Below are positions 31,601 through 43,690 of a stretch of 64,000 nucleotides of DNA, one piece after another. The notes below the pieces were generated by a model. The model did no database searches. It saw nothing but the letters and a program-made list of their open reading frames with translations, and was not told the origin of the DNA. Source of the DNA: Ceratobasidium sp. AG-K. Its lineage: Eukaryota; Basidiomycota; Agaricomycetes; Cantharellales; Ceratobasidiaceae. Positions within the stretch are counted from its first letter, which is position 1; every line of letters begins with the position of its first letter. Made by a program: the position numbers and the translations under genes. The stretch is from positions 4,402,001 through 4,466,000 of the forward strand of contig JAWNGF010000002.1 in NCBI GenBank assembly GCA_037039685.1, read 5' to 3'.

Positions 31601-33528
31601 CTCTGGCTCGTATGACAACACAATACGAGTGTGGGATGCACAAACCGGCCAGTCGCTGTTCGAGCCACTCGAGGGTCATACCAGCTTGGTCAGCTCGGTC
31701 GCATACTCTCCCGACGGCACACGCATCGTCTCTGGCTCGTTTGACAAGACAATACGAGTGTGGGATGCACAAACCGGCCAGTCGCTGCTCGAGCCACTCG
31801 AGGGTCATATCAGCGTGGTCATGTCGGTCGCATACTCTCCCGACGGCACACGCATCGTCTCTGGCTCGGATGACAAGACAATACGAGTGTGGGATGCACA
31901 AACCGGCCAGTCGCTGCTCGAGCCACTCGAGGGTCATACCAGCTTGGTCAACTCGGTCGCATACTCTCCCGACGGCACACGCATCGTCTCTGGCTCGGAT
32001 GACAAGACAATACGAGTGTGGGATGCACAAACCGGCCAGTCGCTGCTCGAGCCACTCGAGGGTCATACCAGCGGGGTCAACTCGGTCGCATACTCTCCCG
32101 ACGGCACACGCATCGTCTCTGGCTCGTATGACAAGACAATACGAGTGTGGGATGCACAAACCGGCCAGTCGCTGCTCGAGCCACTCGAGGGTCATACCAG
32201 CGTGGTCAACTCGGTCGCATACTCTCCCGACGGCACTCGCATCGTCTCTGGCTCGGATGACAAGACAATACGAGTGTGGGATGCACAAACCGGCCAGTCG
32301 CTGCTCGAGCCACTCGAGGGTCATACCAGCGGGGTCAGCTCGGTCGCATACTCTCCCGACGGCACACGCATCGTCTCTGGCTCGTATGACAACACAATAC
32401 GAGTGTGGGATGCACAAACCGGCCAGTCGCTGTTCGAGCCACTCGAGGGTCATACCAGCGGGGTCAGCTCGGTCGCATACTCTCCCGACGGCACACGCAT
32501 CGTCTCTGGCTCGGATGACAACACAATACGAGTGTGGGATGCACAAACCGGCCAGTCGCTGCTCGAGCCACTCGAGGGTCATACCAGCGGGGTCAGCTTG
32601 GTCGCATACTCTCCCGACGGCACACGCATCGTCTCTGGCTCGTATGACAACACAATACGAGTGTGGGATGCACAAACCGGCCAGTCGCTGCTCGAGCCAC
32701 TCGAGGGTCATACCAGCTTGGTCAACTCGGTCGCATACTCTCCCGACGGCACACGCATCGTCTCTGGCTCGTTTGACAAGACAATACGAGTGTGGGATGC
32801 ACAAACCGGCCAGTCGCTGCTCGAGCCACTCGAGGGTCATACCAGCTGGGTCTACTCGGTCGCATACTCTCCCGACGGCACACGCATCGTCTCTGGGTCG
32901 TATGACAAGACAATACGAGTGTGGGATGCACAAACCGGCCAGTCGCTGCTCGAGCCACTCGAGGGTCATACCAGCGTGGTCAACTCGGTCGCATACTCTC
33001 CCGACGGCACACGCATCGTCTCTGGCTCGTTTGACAAGACAATACGAGTGTGGGATGCACGAACCGGCAAGTCGCTGCTCGAGCCACTCGAGGGTCATAC
33101 CCAATTAGTCAACTCGGTCGCATACTCTCCCGACGGCACACGCATCACCTCTGGCTCGGATGACCAAGTGGCTCGCTTGTGGAACTACAATAAAATCGTA
33201 GAACAGGTGGGCCAAGTTACCAATTTATCACCCATTCCTGTCTACCATTGCTGATATTGTTCCAACTCTTCTCAACCCCATACAGTTTGCCCATACCACG
33301 CAATCACTCCCCAACCGCCCGCACTTTTGGACAGTTGATGAGCGCGGATGGGTGACGGACAGGAATGAACGACTGCTGTTTTGGCTTCCTCCCGACCTAC
33401 GTGACCGTGTCCTGTTGCCAACTATGGAGCATATGATTTCCAGGAATGGCTATATCACACTCGATTTTGAGGGTGCCAAGCTTGGAGAGTCCTGGGATCA
33501 ATGTTACACGCCAAGCCCACGCATATAG
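28665..33528 (+). CDS. NACHT-WD40 NLR-like protein (HET-E type)
   Basis: Six exons by GT-AG signals: 28665-28934, 28991-29121, 29176-29413, 29468-30994, 31053-33206, 33286-33528; about 1520 residues. The N-terminus (MPFHDRLKRVKDRV) and exons 2-3 form a helical region without a recognised effector domain. NACHT NTPase: Walker A GMAGTGKTT and Walker B VVVIDALDECED, followed by SSRPEPHIRKR. Exon 5 holds about 15 WD40 units of 43 residues, 14 nearly identical. A short C-terminal exon follows (FWTVDERGWVTDR). Such proteins sense non-self and can trigger incompatibility or cell death; that role is inferred from family. No stop interrupts the model. Confidence 0.92.
31323..33170 (+). repeat. Tandem array of 129-base WD40 repeats
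   Basis: About 15 units, each 129 bases (for example ACACGCATCG at 31461 and 31590). The inner units share the sequence VAYSPDGTRIVSGS-x-D-x-TIRVWDAQTG almost completely. Differences fall at a few codons: Tyr/Phe/Asp after SGS, Lys/Asn two residues later, Val/Leu/Gly/Trp before the final Val, and Asn/Met/Ser/Tyr at the start of the next unit. The first and last units are more divergent. The pattern indicates recent homogenisation with variation kept at chosen sites. Confidence 0.95.
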
Positions 33529-34498
33529 GCTGCACCGCTGCTCCCCATTGCGTGCTATGTTCTGTATTTTGCTAAATCCTGTTCTCTGATATCCACTTGT
33601 CCATTACCTGACGCTCTCCATTATATACATTGCTCCGCCTACTCCTTTTTTGCGGCAAGCTTTCCCGCTCAAAACAGTCTGCCGGTATTTGGAATTCATT
33701 ACGGCCCAAATATCTTGCTCGGCTGGTCTCTGATTGACCGTATCATTAAGGCGTCCACTGACCTCCTACCCTTGGCATTTCAACTAGTGTCAAGGACCTC
33801 GGGGGTGGCGTTCCGTTTCGCGATATCTATATGACGGCGTTTGCTTGGCTCACAACAACAATGTTGCGTGCGTGAAAGAGACCTAAAAGCAGAAGCATGT
33901 TAATTTGAGCACTGAGATTGTAGATCTACTCCTTTGATTCTATATTTAACGATATAACTGCGTCTGGGGACTCATCGACGGAACCAAACGCTAAGAGCGC
34001 CATCACGAAACCCTAAACATGACCGCCAGGCCTTCGGTCTTTCAAAGTTGCCAACTCATTTTTTGAACTTCGCCATCCCAGGGTCCGAGCAGGGACACCG
34101 ACCTCGCGTTGCCCGTGAGTGCCAATCTTGGCGGAAACCTAGACCGCTGGTCGCCTGGCTATGCTTCGCAGCATTGACGGTCATGAAGCCTAGGCATTGG
34201 GGAGCAATTGCTCTCTCATCGGCTTATATCATAAAAGCACTGCATGCGCCGAGTTTGCATCGCCCAGAGGCCTAATTGTGTTCCACCTTAGGCTTGCGTC
34301 GCGCTCTGGAATTCCTGGTTGACCAACACTCTATCAGAGTGAGTCGAACACGACCCTGATAGAAGCACAGCCACCGTTCCAAGGAACACGAAGTGCGGGT
34401 CAGCCTAAATCTGGCACAGCCCTCGTGGACATGTTAGGGAGAAAATAAAAGAGGCCAACCCATGCCAACTCCACTTTCATTCTCATTTCCATACCCTC
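33529..34498. other. Intergenic region
   Basis: No gene or element was recognised in this 970-base stretch between two forward genes. It should hold the 3' end of the NLR-like transcript and the promoter of the Gly-rich protein gene. An in-frame stretch at 34048-34275 lacks features of a protein. Confidence 0.6.
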
Positions 34499-35496
34499 AT
34501 GCCATCCATCGATGTCGCCAGAAACAATCGTAACCTAATCAAACGCGCCAAACTTGTCCCCAGAAAAGGCGGTGGAGGTGGAGGAAGGGGTGGAGGCTTC
34601 AAGGGCGGCTCAAAAAGTGGTGGATCGCGGGGAGGAAAATCGATATCTGGCTCTGGCCTCAGTGGCAAATCGAGCTCGTCTGGCTCTCGCGGAGGTGGCG
34701 CTGTCGTAACTCTTCCCTCTGGCTCGCGCTTCAGTGGTCGGCAAGCAGGTGGTGGAACTCGAGTAAGCACTTGCATCTCGTAAACTGCTGTCGATTGCTG
34801 ATTCAAACCCAGGACAACGTCTACGGCGGGTCCTATTACGGCAGTGGATACCCCTATGGCTCGTACGGCAGCGCCTGGGTTGGTGGCCGCCCATTCCCAT
34901 ACTACTACTGGCCTGTCTACGTTGGCCCCAACCAGTACTACGGCTCCTCCGAGTACGGACCGGCCAACTCGACTGAGCGACCAGGTGGAGCGATGTACAC
35001 TATCTCCGTCTACACTACGGACGCACAGTACAACACCTCGGACGTGTACCGAATCCTCGGCGACCAAGACTCGGTCAACACCGTCCTGTCCGCTCTCCAG
35101 TCCAGTTGCGCTGTCGTCGGCGGAACAACATGGAGCTACGACCCAACGTCGGACGACCTGGCACACTCTCTGCCTCGGATCGAGAGTGTGATTCAGTGGT
35201 ACCGGGCCAGCTCGTTTGCGCTCTCGCTCGATGGGTACAACAACTCTGCCTCGGCGTTCACCCCTGCCGCGCTCTCCAACGACACCCAGCAATTGGTTAC
35301 CGCACTCGCTCCGCCCACGCCCCTGCCAAGTAATTTGAACCGGGCATTCCTGGACTGTGTCAATCAAACGACGGCGTCGTCGCTGCCCTTGATTGATGCA
35401 GGGCTGAGCAGACATTTACCGCCGGTCAACGGACTGGGTGTGTTGTGCTTGGTTTGGGTCGGTTGGACGATGCTCCGGCAGGTGTTTTTCTTCTAA
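34499..35496 (+). CDS. Gly/Ser-rich protein with C-terminal hydrophobic anchor
   Basis: Two exons: 34499-34762 and 34813-35496, joined at CGA|GTAAGC and CCCAG|GAC. The first 30 residues are basic (RNNRNLIKRAKLVPRK), then come Gly/Ser-rich repeats (GGGGGGRGGGFKGG) and a Tyr/Gly/Pro-rich stretch (YGGSYYGSGYPYG; PYYYWPVY). A more ordered domain follows (YTISVYTTDAQYNTSDVYRI; LGDQDSVNTVLSALQ). The end is hydrophobic (LGVLCLVWVGWTMLRQVFFF), probably a tail anchor or GPI-type tail. No N-terminal signal peptide is obvious. I do not recognise a named family; a cell-surface or membrane role is a guess. Confidence 0.75.
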
Positions 35497-35705
35497 TCCG
35501 GTTATATTCGCGAATTCTTCAATACCCCTGTTGTTTCAACATACCAAGTCTACAAGTCGTCTCGTTCGTTGTTGTATCATTAGTACTTTGGCTATTATAG
35601 CCGTCCAATGCCATCTTTCGTAACACATCTCTTGGTATGACGTTAAGTGGTATTACTCGACTCAGCAATTATTACAAAATATAATGGAATGCTTAAAAAT
35701 GTATA

Positions 35706-37059
35706 TCAGATAGCGTAAAACATCGTGTCCTCATCCTTGAACGACCTCCATACAAGACATTCAAACCCCCAACTCGTCGTTGATGCAAAGTACATGTCTC
35801 GATACAGTTCGAGATAGTGGCGGTCCATACCGACCAGCCGAACATGCTGTCGATATTTGAACATGTCGCCTTCGAATTCGGGTGGGGGAGGTAGATCCGG
35901 GTATTCTTCCGACGGCAAGTCCGGATTGGTGGTGTATGTATGCGTCCATTGGGGTTGCCTTTGGTCCCATACTTGAACGCTTCCGGGTCTGTAACGTATT
36001 AGTTGCTTCGAGGCGTACTGAGGAATATGAGAATCTCGTGCCTGTGTCGATAAGAATAGAGCTCACAAGTAAAGCGTCTTCCACGCGGATCGCGTTGGGG
36101 TATATACATATCTGGACTGGATTTAGTAATTTTGTTGCTCTCCTGGAACCGGCCCACCTCTCTAGATTCGACATGGCCAGTAGGTCCTCGTGTAACTACG
36201 CTGCTCTGCGTAGAGTTGGTATCCGTACGATAACTAGCGCACACTACTCGCTTCACGGACATGGGAAATCTTTCAAGCGAAATAGAGTCAATCAAGCGCT
36301 TCTGATAACCGCCGATCACTCACCGTGTCAACAATCCGTCACCCATCGTAACAATATCCTCTCCCGAATCTCCTACTAAGGCAACATCAGCCCAACGCTC
36401 CGTGATGCGCGGCATCTGACCAACATCGTAGCACAACACCACTACCGACCGCGTTTAGTTAGCTCGGCGACATTTGCCCCGCACGGAGCGTCATTCACCT
36501 TAATGGAATCACCACCTTGCCCTTGCGTCCCCAATCCGCGTTTCGCAGGATTTGAGCTCGGGAAGGTTGCTTCTCCGCCGTCTGGAACGACGCTGAATAC
36601 GTAAACGACGGGCGCCGCAAAAGGTACGAACCAAACTCGAGACGAGGAGGTCGAGCGCAGAGGCGACGGCCGAGTGTTCACGCCATAGTTCGGCCACTAG
36701 ACTGGGGTGCGGGTGAGCTACAGCCGTGCGCCGAGATTGGGATACGTACACGACTTGATCTCCGCGTTTATAGTGCGATTTAATGAATTTACAGGATTCC
36801 TTGACCGCTGCGAGCACCTCGGGACTCCCTTGTGAGTGTTTATCTGACCATGTGATTACTTGTGGGTGCGTGTAAGGATGAATGGTATTAGCTTCGAACG
36901 AGAGGACTCACCGAATGGTAGACCAATCCGACGCCTCCGACGTTCGGTCAATGGGTTCTTGGGTGGTTGAATCATCTGTTGGTGTATTAATTGTGTCCGT
37001 GTTCTGGAATCTTCTTGTTCAGCAGCATTAGTCACGACTGTTCGCGAACTATTAATCAC
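35706..37059 (-). CDS. Unrecognised multi-exon protein gene
   Basis: Several minus-strand stretches show protein-like sequence separated by short introns. They are a 5' part with a basic end (LTERRRRRIGLPFG, near 36912), HPQVITWSDKHSQGSPEVLAAV (about 36880-36760), VYVFSVVPDGGEATFPSS (about 36600), VLCYDVGQMPRITERWADVA with VGDSGEDIVTMGDG (about 36440-36325), MYIPQRDPRGRRF (about 36080) and a last exon (YPDLPPPPEFEGDMFKYRQH to FYAI-stop at 35706). The true start may lie further upstream and exon limits are approximate. VQVWDQRQPQW at the start of the last exon recalls a WD-repeat strand but is not enough to assign a fold. Confidence 0.55.
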
Positions 37060-37837
37060 GGATGATCGCGTTATAGGGGTGATGGACGCTCACTAGCGCA
37101 TTCCTGGCCCCATGCTAAATAGCTTAGCTAGGGGTTCGATCAACGCGGGAAGTACATACCTTCATAAAGACATACGATGAGGTTCCTCGACTCGCTCGGC
37201 ACGCTCCCCATGGCCCGTGAACCGAGGGACGATTGGCGGTAGGTTGGGGGATAACATGAAAGCTACCCTTTTAAATAAATGTATCACGTGGTCTTATAAC
37301 ACAGCCTCCCTGAAACCCCTCAACTTGCAGAGCCCCCACTCGCGAGCGAACGAAACACTGTCATGCCTGTTCGACTGATTACTATGAAACAGTGCTGAAG
37401 CAACGCTTAAGCCATCCGTTTCCGCCGTGTCCGACGCTTGGTGGGACTCTTCATATACCTCATTTGGATGGGCAGGCTCCTTTGCTGTGCGCCGCATGTT
37501 TCCAAGTCCAAGTTATTTCTTTCCGCAGGTGGCGGATGTCAATAATGGGCAATTTTCCCGCCTACCTAAGAACACGGACTCTATCGCCCATAGCGACTGA
37601 TGCGCTCTTATGATTTGACATGCTGGTAGTCCATTACAGAATACGACAAGTTTTAGGGGGCATGTAGTATACATTGTTGGTTCTGTTCGGGTGATGATAA
37701 TGCTTCGGGTTGGGGAATTCTTCCAGGGAGTGGATTTAATGTATCCTTCGGTTAAAATCTCTGGCTGTTACCTCCTCATAGTTGGAATATCTAGAAGCGG
37801 ATCCTTGACTATTCGATCGTCCTAATTGGATACGAGT
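37060..37837. other. Intergenic region
   Basis: Nothing recognisable beyond possible upstream exons of the preceding minus gene and the 3' end of the membrane-protein gene at 37838. Confidence 0.5.
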
Positions 37838-40572
37838 TCACAGTAAATCTTCGGACCGCCTCCAAAAGGCATTACTCACCTTTTCCATAATGCTCGAGCT
37901 CGAAGACAACAAAGTTGCCGACCGACCCATTTCTCCTAATTCAACGTGCGTATATGCAGGGTCCAATCCTGTCTGGGGTGGATGCATCTCCTGACATGGA
38001 GCTGATGCCGGTCCGAGGTCGAGTACGAAATCGAGTAGAAACTGGGTCATGTTGATGCTATTCTCGGGGTTTACGCCACCTGTTTCGATATTCGAAGAAG
38101 TATGGGAGTTGTGGTAGTAATGATCGTGTAAACGTTGGCGGAAACTGCGGGTCGCGAATTTGCCAACCAACCCGAAAGGAGCAATGAGCTTGGTACCTGT
38201 TGAAAGAGGATCGTATGTTCTGTTGGCCATTGAAATCTCTGCTTCGGTTGATACTTACCAAACATGCCCCAGAATAATGGCCTTCCGAAAAGGAACATAT
38301 GCAGTCCCTGAAGGAGGGCGAGCAGCCCACCGACTGACGCCAGGATATCGAAGCCACTACTGGTACGGTACTCTTCAGTCACTTCTACCAGCAGATTGGA
38401 TCCTTTAACATCAGATCGGAGATCAGTTTGCGACATTTGTGCGGAAGAGACTAGGTATTCTGGCCAGCGAATAAAGCCACTAGAATATAGCGTCGGGTTC
38501 GCAGGGTCGTCAGTGACTGTGATCGGACGACTGTATACTTGGGCTAAAAGGAGAGACGAAAAGTATCAGCTTCTGTGCGATACGGCAAAACCTGATCCGT
38601 TTACGAAGGCCGCAGTAGGGAACTACTTACACGCCGGGTACAAGGACACTGTGTCAAATCCCTAGTCATAAAGCACAGATCAACATTAGTTCCTTGGGGC
38701 GAGGAAAGACAGCTGGTGCTAACCGGCTTTGAGCCACTGATGGCATCCCAAACTGGCGATGACGAAACAAACCGTCGGACAGCATAATGGGTGTGATGAA
38801 TTGTATGAACATTGGGGATCGGTCGGATCGGAGGAACGAGATACGGTGTTCGCATATCTGGCAGGTCTATGCCAGCAACAAGCCAAATCGACGGTGTCGG
38901 GTAATTTTGAGAGTCCTGACCACCGACTCGGGTAGTCATCGTGTATTGAAAGCCCAGGCGCCCATCCCAAGTACGATTCCACCACCCGTCCACTTCTGTG
39001 TAAGGAGAGGTATATATTCGTTAGCCGGAGATTGGAAAAAAGATAGTTAGGCTTACTGAAGCAATTATACAGCCAAAACTGGTCCGCTCTGTTGACTTTG
39101 TTGGCATCGGGTTGCGTTCTTATATTCAGAAGACTGCATTGATCTACCAAGTAGCCTTATTAGCCTGCTATACTTAACCAGAGCTACGGCCTGACGCAAG
39201 CCAGTCTCCCTTTGACTGAGATGTAGCGGTCTGAAAAGCCAATTCGGCGTCCGCACTCACTCGAAGCGTTCCAAAAACTAGTGGTGCCATTGGTTTGAAA
39301 TGCAATCGAGATGTTAAAAGGCGAAGCAGAGTTCCCTGTGATGAGACGTTGAACATCCGTTGAGGGTTGCTCGTAACGCTTGGTACTCCAAATCAGCACC
39401 GCAATAACCACCAAACGCCAACCATGGGAGGGGGAGGGGGAAATAACCTACGATCAAAACTGATATCCACGATCCATCAGAATGACTGGTCATCGATGCG
39501 GGTTCAACCAGGGACCGGGACGGAAGCCCCTCGTTTCCGAGTTGAGTGAGATTGGTGATGACTCGTGTGAGTAGCAGGACAATGGACGCTATTGCGAACA
39601 CATGTTGAAGAGACGCATATAACTTGGTTTCCACTGGGCTAGTTGGTAATTGTTAGCGGGCGCACAATATATGCCTTGTATGACTTACTGGACTCTTCGA
39701 AATAGCGAGTTTTTGAGAAATCTACCCATACCCTGGGCTATAGCTCCACGACGAGGGAGACGATCCTCGAAACGTCGTACCCCTCCCCAAGTCAAACGTT
39801 TGCCTAACGGAGGTGGATGCGTCCCCACAGCGAGGTCTTCGACGTTTATCGCCCAATCCCCGAGTATCAAGTCCCCAGAAAACCGTGCCTTCAGGTAGAG
39901 GCCCCATAGACTGAGCGATATCAAGCCTTGGATGAAAGCGCCAGCGTATGAGGAGTATTGTCCGATTCCGTAATATTGATAGAACGACAATGGCGAGACC
40001 AGTAGTCCTGTGTAAATTTGGTTAGGATCCTTGCACCAAAATGAGATATTGTGATTCAACTTGCCAACGAACAAAGAAATGAGGAGGAGGGAAACAACTT
40101 GTTGAAAGAGGAAAGAACCGAAAATGGTTTTGGTATACAAGAACCCATAGGTGGTTCTTGGAAAGCGTCAAATTGGTCTAGCTGAACCATTTCCAATAAA
40201 TCAAACTCACAAAAATATTGTGTTGAGCGAACACAAGAGCCAGAATAAAGATTGTAAAACTGGACGTGGGTGGGATCAACAAACCGCCAGCTATGTTCAG
40301 CAATTGAAGTTACCGGAACCAGCCGCCTTTGGGCTATCATAGCTGGTTTTTAATAATATTACTGTAAAAATCATACTCAGAATGAAGTTAGAGAAACTGA
40401 ATGCGCCTTGGAACAGCAAAGCGGAGTAAAACCAGTACTGGCGGAACTTCCCCATGGTGAAGCAAGCAAAAGGAGGTAACAAGTACTCATCGCTTGGTTG
40501 TACTGCTATATAGGCGAAGCCCTGGGCCGTGCAAGGGCCATCAGAAGCAGGCACGGGGCTCAAAGATTCCAC
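37838..40572 (-). CDS. Multi-pass membrane protein, tandem family copy 1
   Basis: At least seven exons on the minus strand. The start is probably ATG 40572, because similarity to copy 2 begins upstream of MGKFRQYWFYSALLFQ. Order: first membrane segment (ALLFQGAFSFSNFILS); segments near 39950-40080; an Arg-rich linker (WGGVRRFEDRLPRRG); KLYASLQHVFAIASIVLLLT; an extracellular-like part with N-x-S/T sites at 38600-39300; VTEEYRTSSGFDILASVGGL with LFGRPLFWGMFG (about 38270-38380); and a cytosolic-looking tail (FATRSFRQRL; MTQFLLDFVLDLG) ending near 37838. Exon limits are approximate. No family name is recognised; the paralogues show it is a real gene family. Confidence 0.75.
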
Positions 40573-41904
40573 TCACGCTTGGAATTACTAAAACGTCTTC
40601 TCAACGACAGCGCCCTCGCAAAATACCATTTCTTCGTAAGTCGCCGCTAAGTATCCGCGTTGCATCACATCGGGATGGAATGGTCGGATAAGACAACCGA
40701 ACTCGACAAGTCTCTGGCTGGACAAACTCCCAAGCATACTGACACACTACCTCTGCTCCGATTGATCACGGAGTAGCGAATGCAATCCCTACGAGGCACT
40801 TGAACGCAAATATCAAGCAGCGTAGCAACGTTTGAATTACATATGTCACTTGGGCGCCTTTTTGGGGCAAATACCACGAGCGGAGTTGAGGACTATGTGT
40901 GCGCTAATATGCCAAATATGTCATCATTGCGGGGGCGGGATCAAGTTCCGGTCCCGATTTGCGCGTGCCCAGTGTGATTTAGAGACTGGATATGTAAGGC
41001 GCAAAGTCAGTTTATCATGATAGAACAGGGACGTGGCTACGCGTGTCCTGACATAAGGCAATGTATTTCGCTTGCTATTGCTGTTTGCCTCGAAAAATGG
41101 CCGTGGGTTAATCACCGTATCGATCCAAGCAATGCTATTAGCACTCCCCGATGTCTGGCGCGCCTGCCTCTGAGGCTACTACGTGCGCATATATGTATCA
41201 CCGACTCAAATGCTGACATTTCCCCATGTTATTATCCCATTTTCTGGTGACTTCTACAGGTTCGGCGTATTCTGCAACCGCATGTTGCCAACGGACATTA
41301 TAGTGAGCAGGTGTCTTTCCGCCCGACTTGCAGGCTAAAAGCACCCATTAGGTTACTCTGCATTGCATTGCATTCTGGAATAATCAACTCGCTTGCCTGC
41401 TGTGAAAGGTCCATAATGTTAAGAGTTGGTTGTTAAAGTGAGGGACGTCCAGATCCGACTATAGGATCAGCACATGACGATTTTCCTATAAGCCCAGCGA
41501 CAATACTCACTCTATCGCGGCAAGACTGATTCTGTACAGTGTCTCTCGACATACATATTGTAGAGCAGCATCGCTTGAATGCACAGCTCCAAAGGGGATT
41601 TGGTGCTACACGCCTTCTCATTATGCAGGGGCACCTTGGATCCCGTGCCCCTACAGTCTTATTCATCAATGGCTCAAGCTGAGAACAATGACCAGAGTAT
41701 TTTTCGCCCAACTCGGTGATTGTCGCGCGCTCGAATCCTGTGCCCGCCAGCAATTGAAATCTTTGTTACTTTCGGAATAATTATTGGGTGTCAAGTACAG
41801 TGGTCTATTCAAGTGGAGAAGGGGGGGGGGGGGGATTACATCTTGTCGATCGGCGTCCAGTACCTTGTGGATGGTAGAGGAGAGATATCTTCCTATTATC
41901 CATT
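40573..41904. other. Intergenic region with a G14 tract
   Basis: No gene seen. Sequence from about 41590 onward resembles 43400 onward and marks the start of a duplicated block. A run of 14 G lies at 41821-41834. Confidence 0.6.
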
Positions 41905-43020
41905 TTAGGTGTCAGTTTCATCACAACGCGTAACTTGAGCAAACCGGCCGACCTCTTCTTGGGCATCCGACTCCCGGGATAACGACTCCCTCGACCAACC
42001 CAGATTGTCCATCTCTACCCGTACGCACTCTGCGTTCGATTCTGTTCTTTCTGGGCGTATCTCTCTGCCTGTAGCTGCGGCTGGGCCCAGATCAAGCACA
42101 AAGTCGAGCAGGAACCGAGTCATATCCACGTTATAACTGGGATCTGGAGCGTTTCGCTCAATTTCGGGGGTGATTCGAGACTTGGCGGGGTATTAGTGCT
42201 CGTATAGACGTTGACAAAACCCACAGGTAGCGAACCGACCAACAAATCCGAACGGAGTGATCGTTTTGGTGCCTGGCTCCAAATGTTCATACGTGCTCAT
42301 TAGGTGTACAGCCACATGTACTCACCAAGCATGCCCCAGAACAGCGGTCTGCCAAATAGGAAGACATGAATCCCTTGGAGAAGAGTAAACAGACCACCAA
42401 CGGACGCCAAAATATCAAAGCTACTGCCGACGCAATACTCTTCAGTCACCTCCACCAATCGGCTCGGGCCCACTGTGCCCAGTGCAAAATCGCTCTGGGA
42501 TGTTTGTGGGGATGAATGTAGATATCTCGGCCAGCGAATAAATCCACTCGAGTATAGCACAATGTTTGCCGGATCATCGGCGCGTATCATCGGACGACTA
42601 TACACCTGAGCGGAAGCGGGGGGTTGGAAGCGGCAGTGTGGCAACAAAAAGTGGCGAGTTTGACCGTTTGCCCTGACGGCAATTACGTTGAACATTCAAC
42701 TCACTGGCAGGATACAATTTTACTGTGTTATATTTCTATTCGCGATGCAGAAAGGCGTATTAGTTGCTATATCGGGAAAATCACGAGAGCGAACTTACAG
42801 GTTTTGAGCCACTTATGGCGTCCCAAAGCAGCGGGGACAAAACAGAACGGAGTGCATAGTGGGTATGCTAAAGGGGATGCATCCCGGGGGAGGTTGAATG
42901 GCAGTGGCAAAGTACAGCGCTCGCAGGTCTGGGTTGCTGATTTCAGCAACTATCCAAATATCTGGCACATCCTGATTTTTCGAATCTTAAGAGCTCGTTC
43001 GGCTAGTCATAGTATACTGA
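41905..43020 (-). pseudogene. Truncated duplicate of membrane-protein gene (3' half only)
   Basis: This matches the 3' half of copy 2 (43691-44870): VEVTEEYCVGSSFDILASVG, LFGRPLFWGMLGEY, MTRFLLDFVLDLG. It lacks the first exons. A TAA at 42193-42195 replaces the Tyr codon of LYKHYY in copy 2. Similarity stops near 43020. It belongs to a tandem block duplication and is probably non-functional. CpG content is normal, as in the neighbouring genes. Confidence 0.82.
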
Positions 43021-43690
43021 GCCCAAGGAGCTGGTATTCGTCCGTAAATCATATGCTTCCGGTTGGTTTAATCACAGACTGGTTGCGACGCTAAGGAACT
43101 TTGCTGTAGGAGAGCGCTTACCATCATGCCGGACAGGGGCTCAATTCAGCAGTTATTACTACCCCGAGTAAAAAAATCTTGTGATTCGGGAAATTTAAAA
43201 CTCAGACTCCGAGCTATGGTGACTATCCAGAAACGCAGGAAGCTTTGTGGAAACTGCACGTTAGATAAACCGAGGCGCATATATGCAATCTTTGTAACGA
43301 TCTGCGCATAATATGCATTGTCGTTCAGTCTAGTCTTGCAATACACGTACTAGTAGTGTGCGTTGACTAATCAGAAACATAGTTTCGTAGGGTCAGAGCG
43401 GGTTTGTTGCTACACGCCATATCATTATACTTTCAAGGCATGTTAAATTTCGCACGCCTGTATTCCTTGTATGTACCAATCGCTAATGGCGAGAACAATA
43501 ACCAGAGTCACTTTCACCAAACCACGACTATCGTGCACTTGAATCCTACACCAACCAGCAATTCAAATCTTCACTAGTCGAATAACGATTGGGTGTCAAG
43601 TACAGTTAATATATACAAGTGTAAATAAGGGGGTTAGAGCTAGTCGATCGGCGTCTAGTACCTTGTGGATGGAAGAAAAGAGCGATCCTC
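43021..43690. other. Spacer between duplicated units
   Basis: Downstream flank of copy 2. Its right part (43400-43690) is the counterpart of 41590-41900. No coding signal seen. Confidence 0.6.

Noticed and set aside
31276..33108. Very long open frames in other phases over the WD40 array, including a 594-codon minus-strand frame
   Set aside because: The array repeats every 129 bases, a multiple of three, so any phase free of stops in one unit stays open throughout. The products are repetitive shadows without domains.
31323..33170. Regularly spaced repeats recalling a CRISPR array
   Set aside because: The repeats are contiguous 129-base coding units of WD40 domains in a eukaryotic gene, with no unique spacers.
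41821..41834. G14 run as a functional element such as a G-quadruplex
   Set aside because: A single homopolymer in an intergenic duplicate; length may vary by sequencing error and nothing around it suggests a role.
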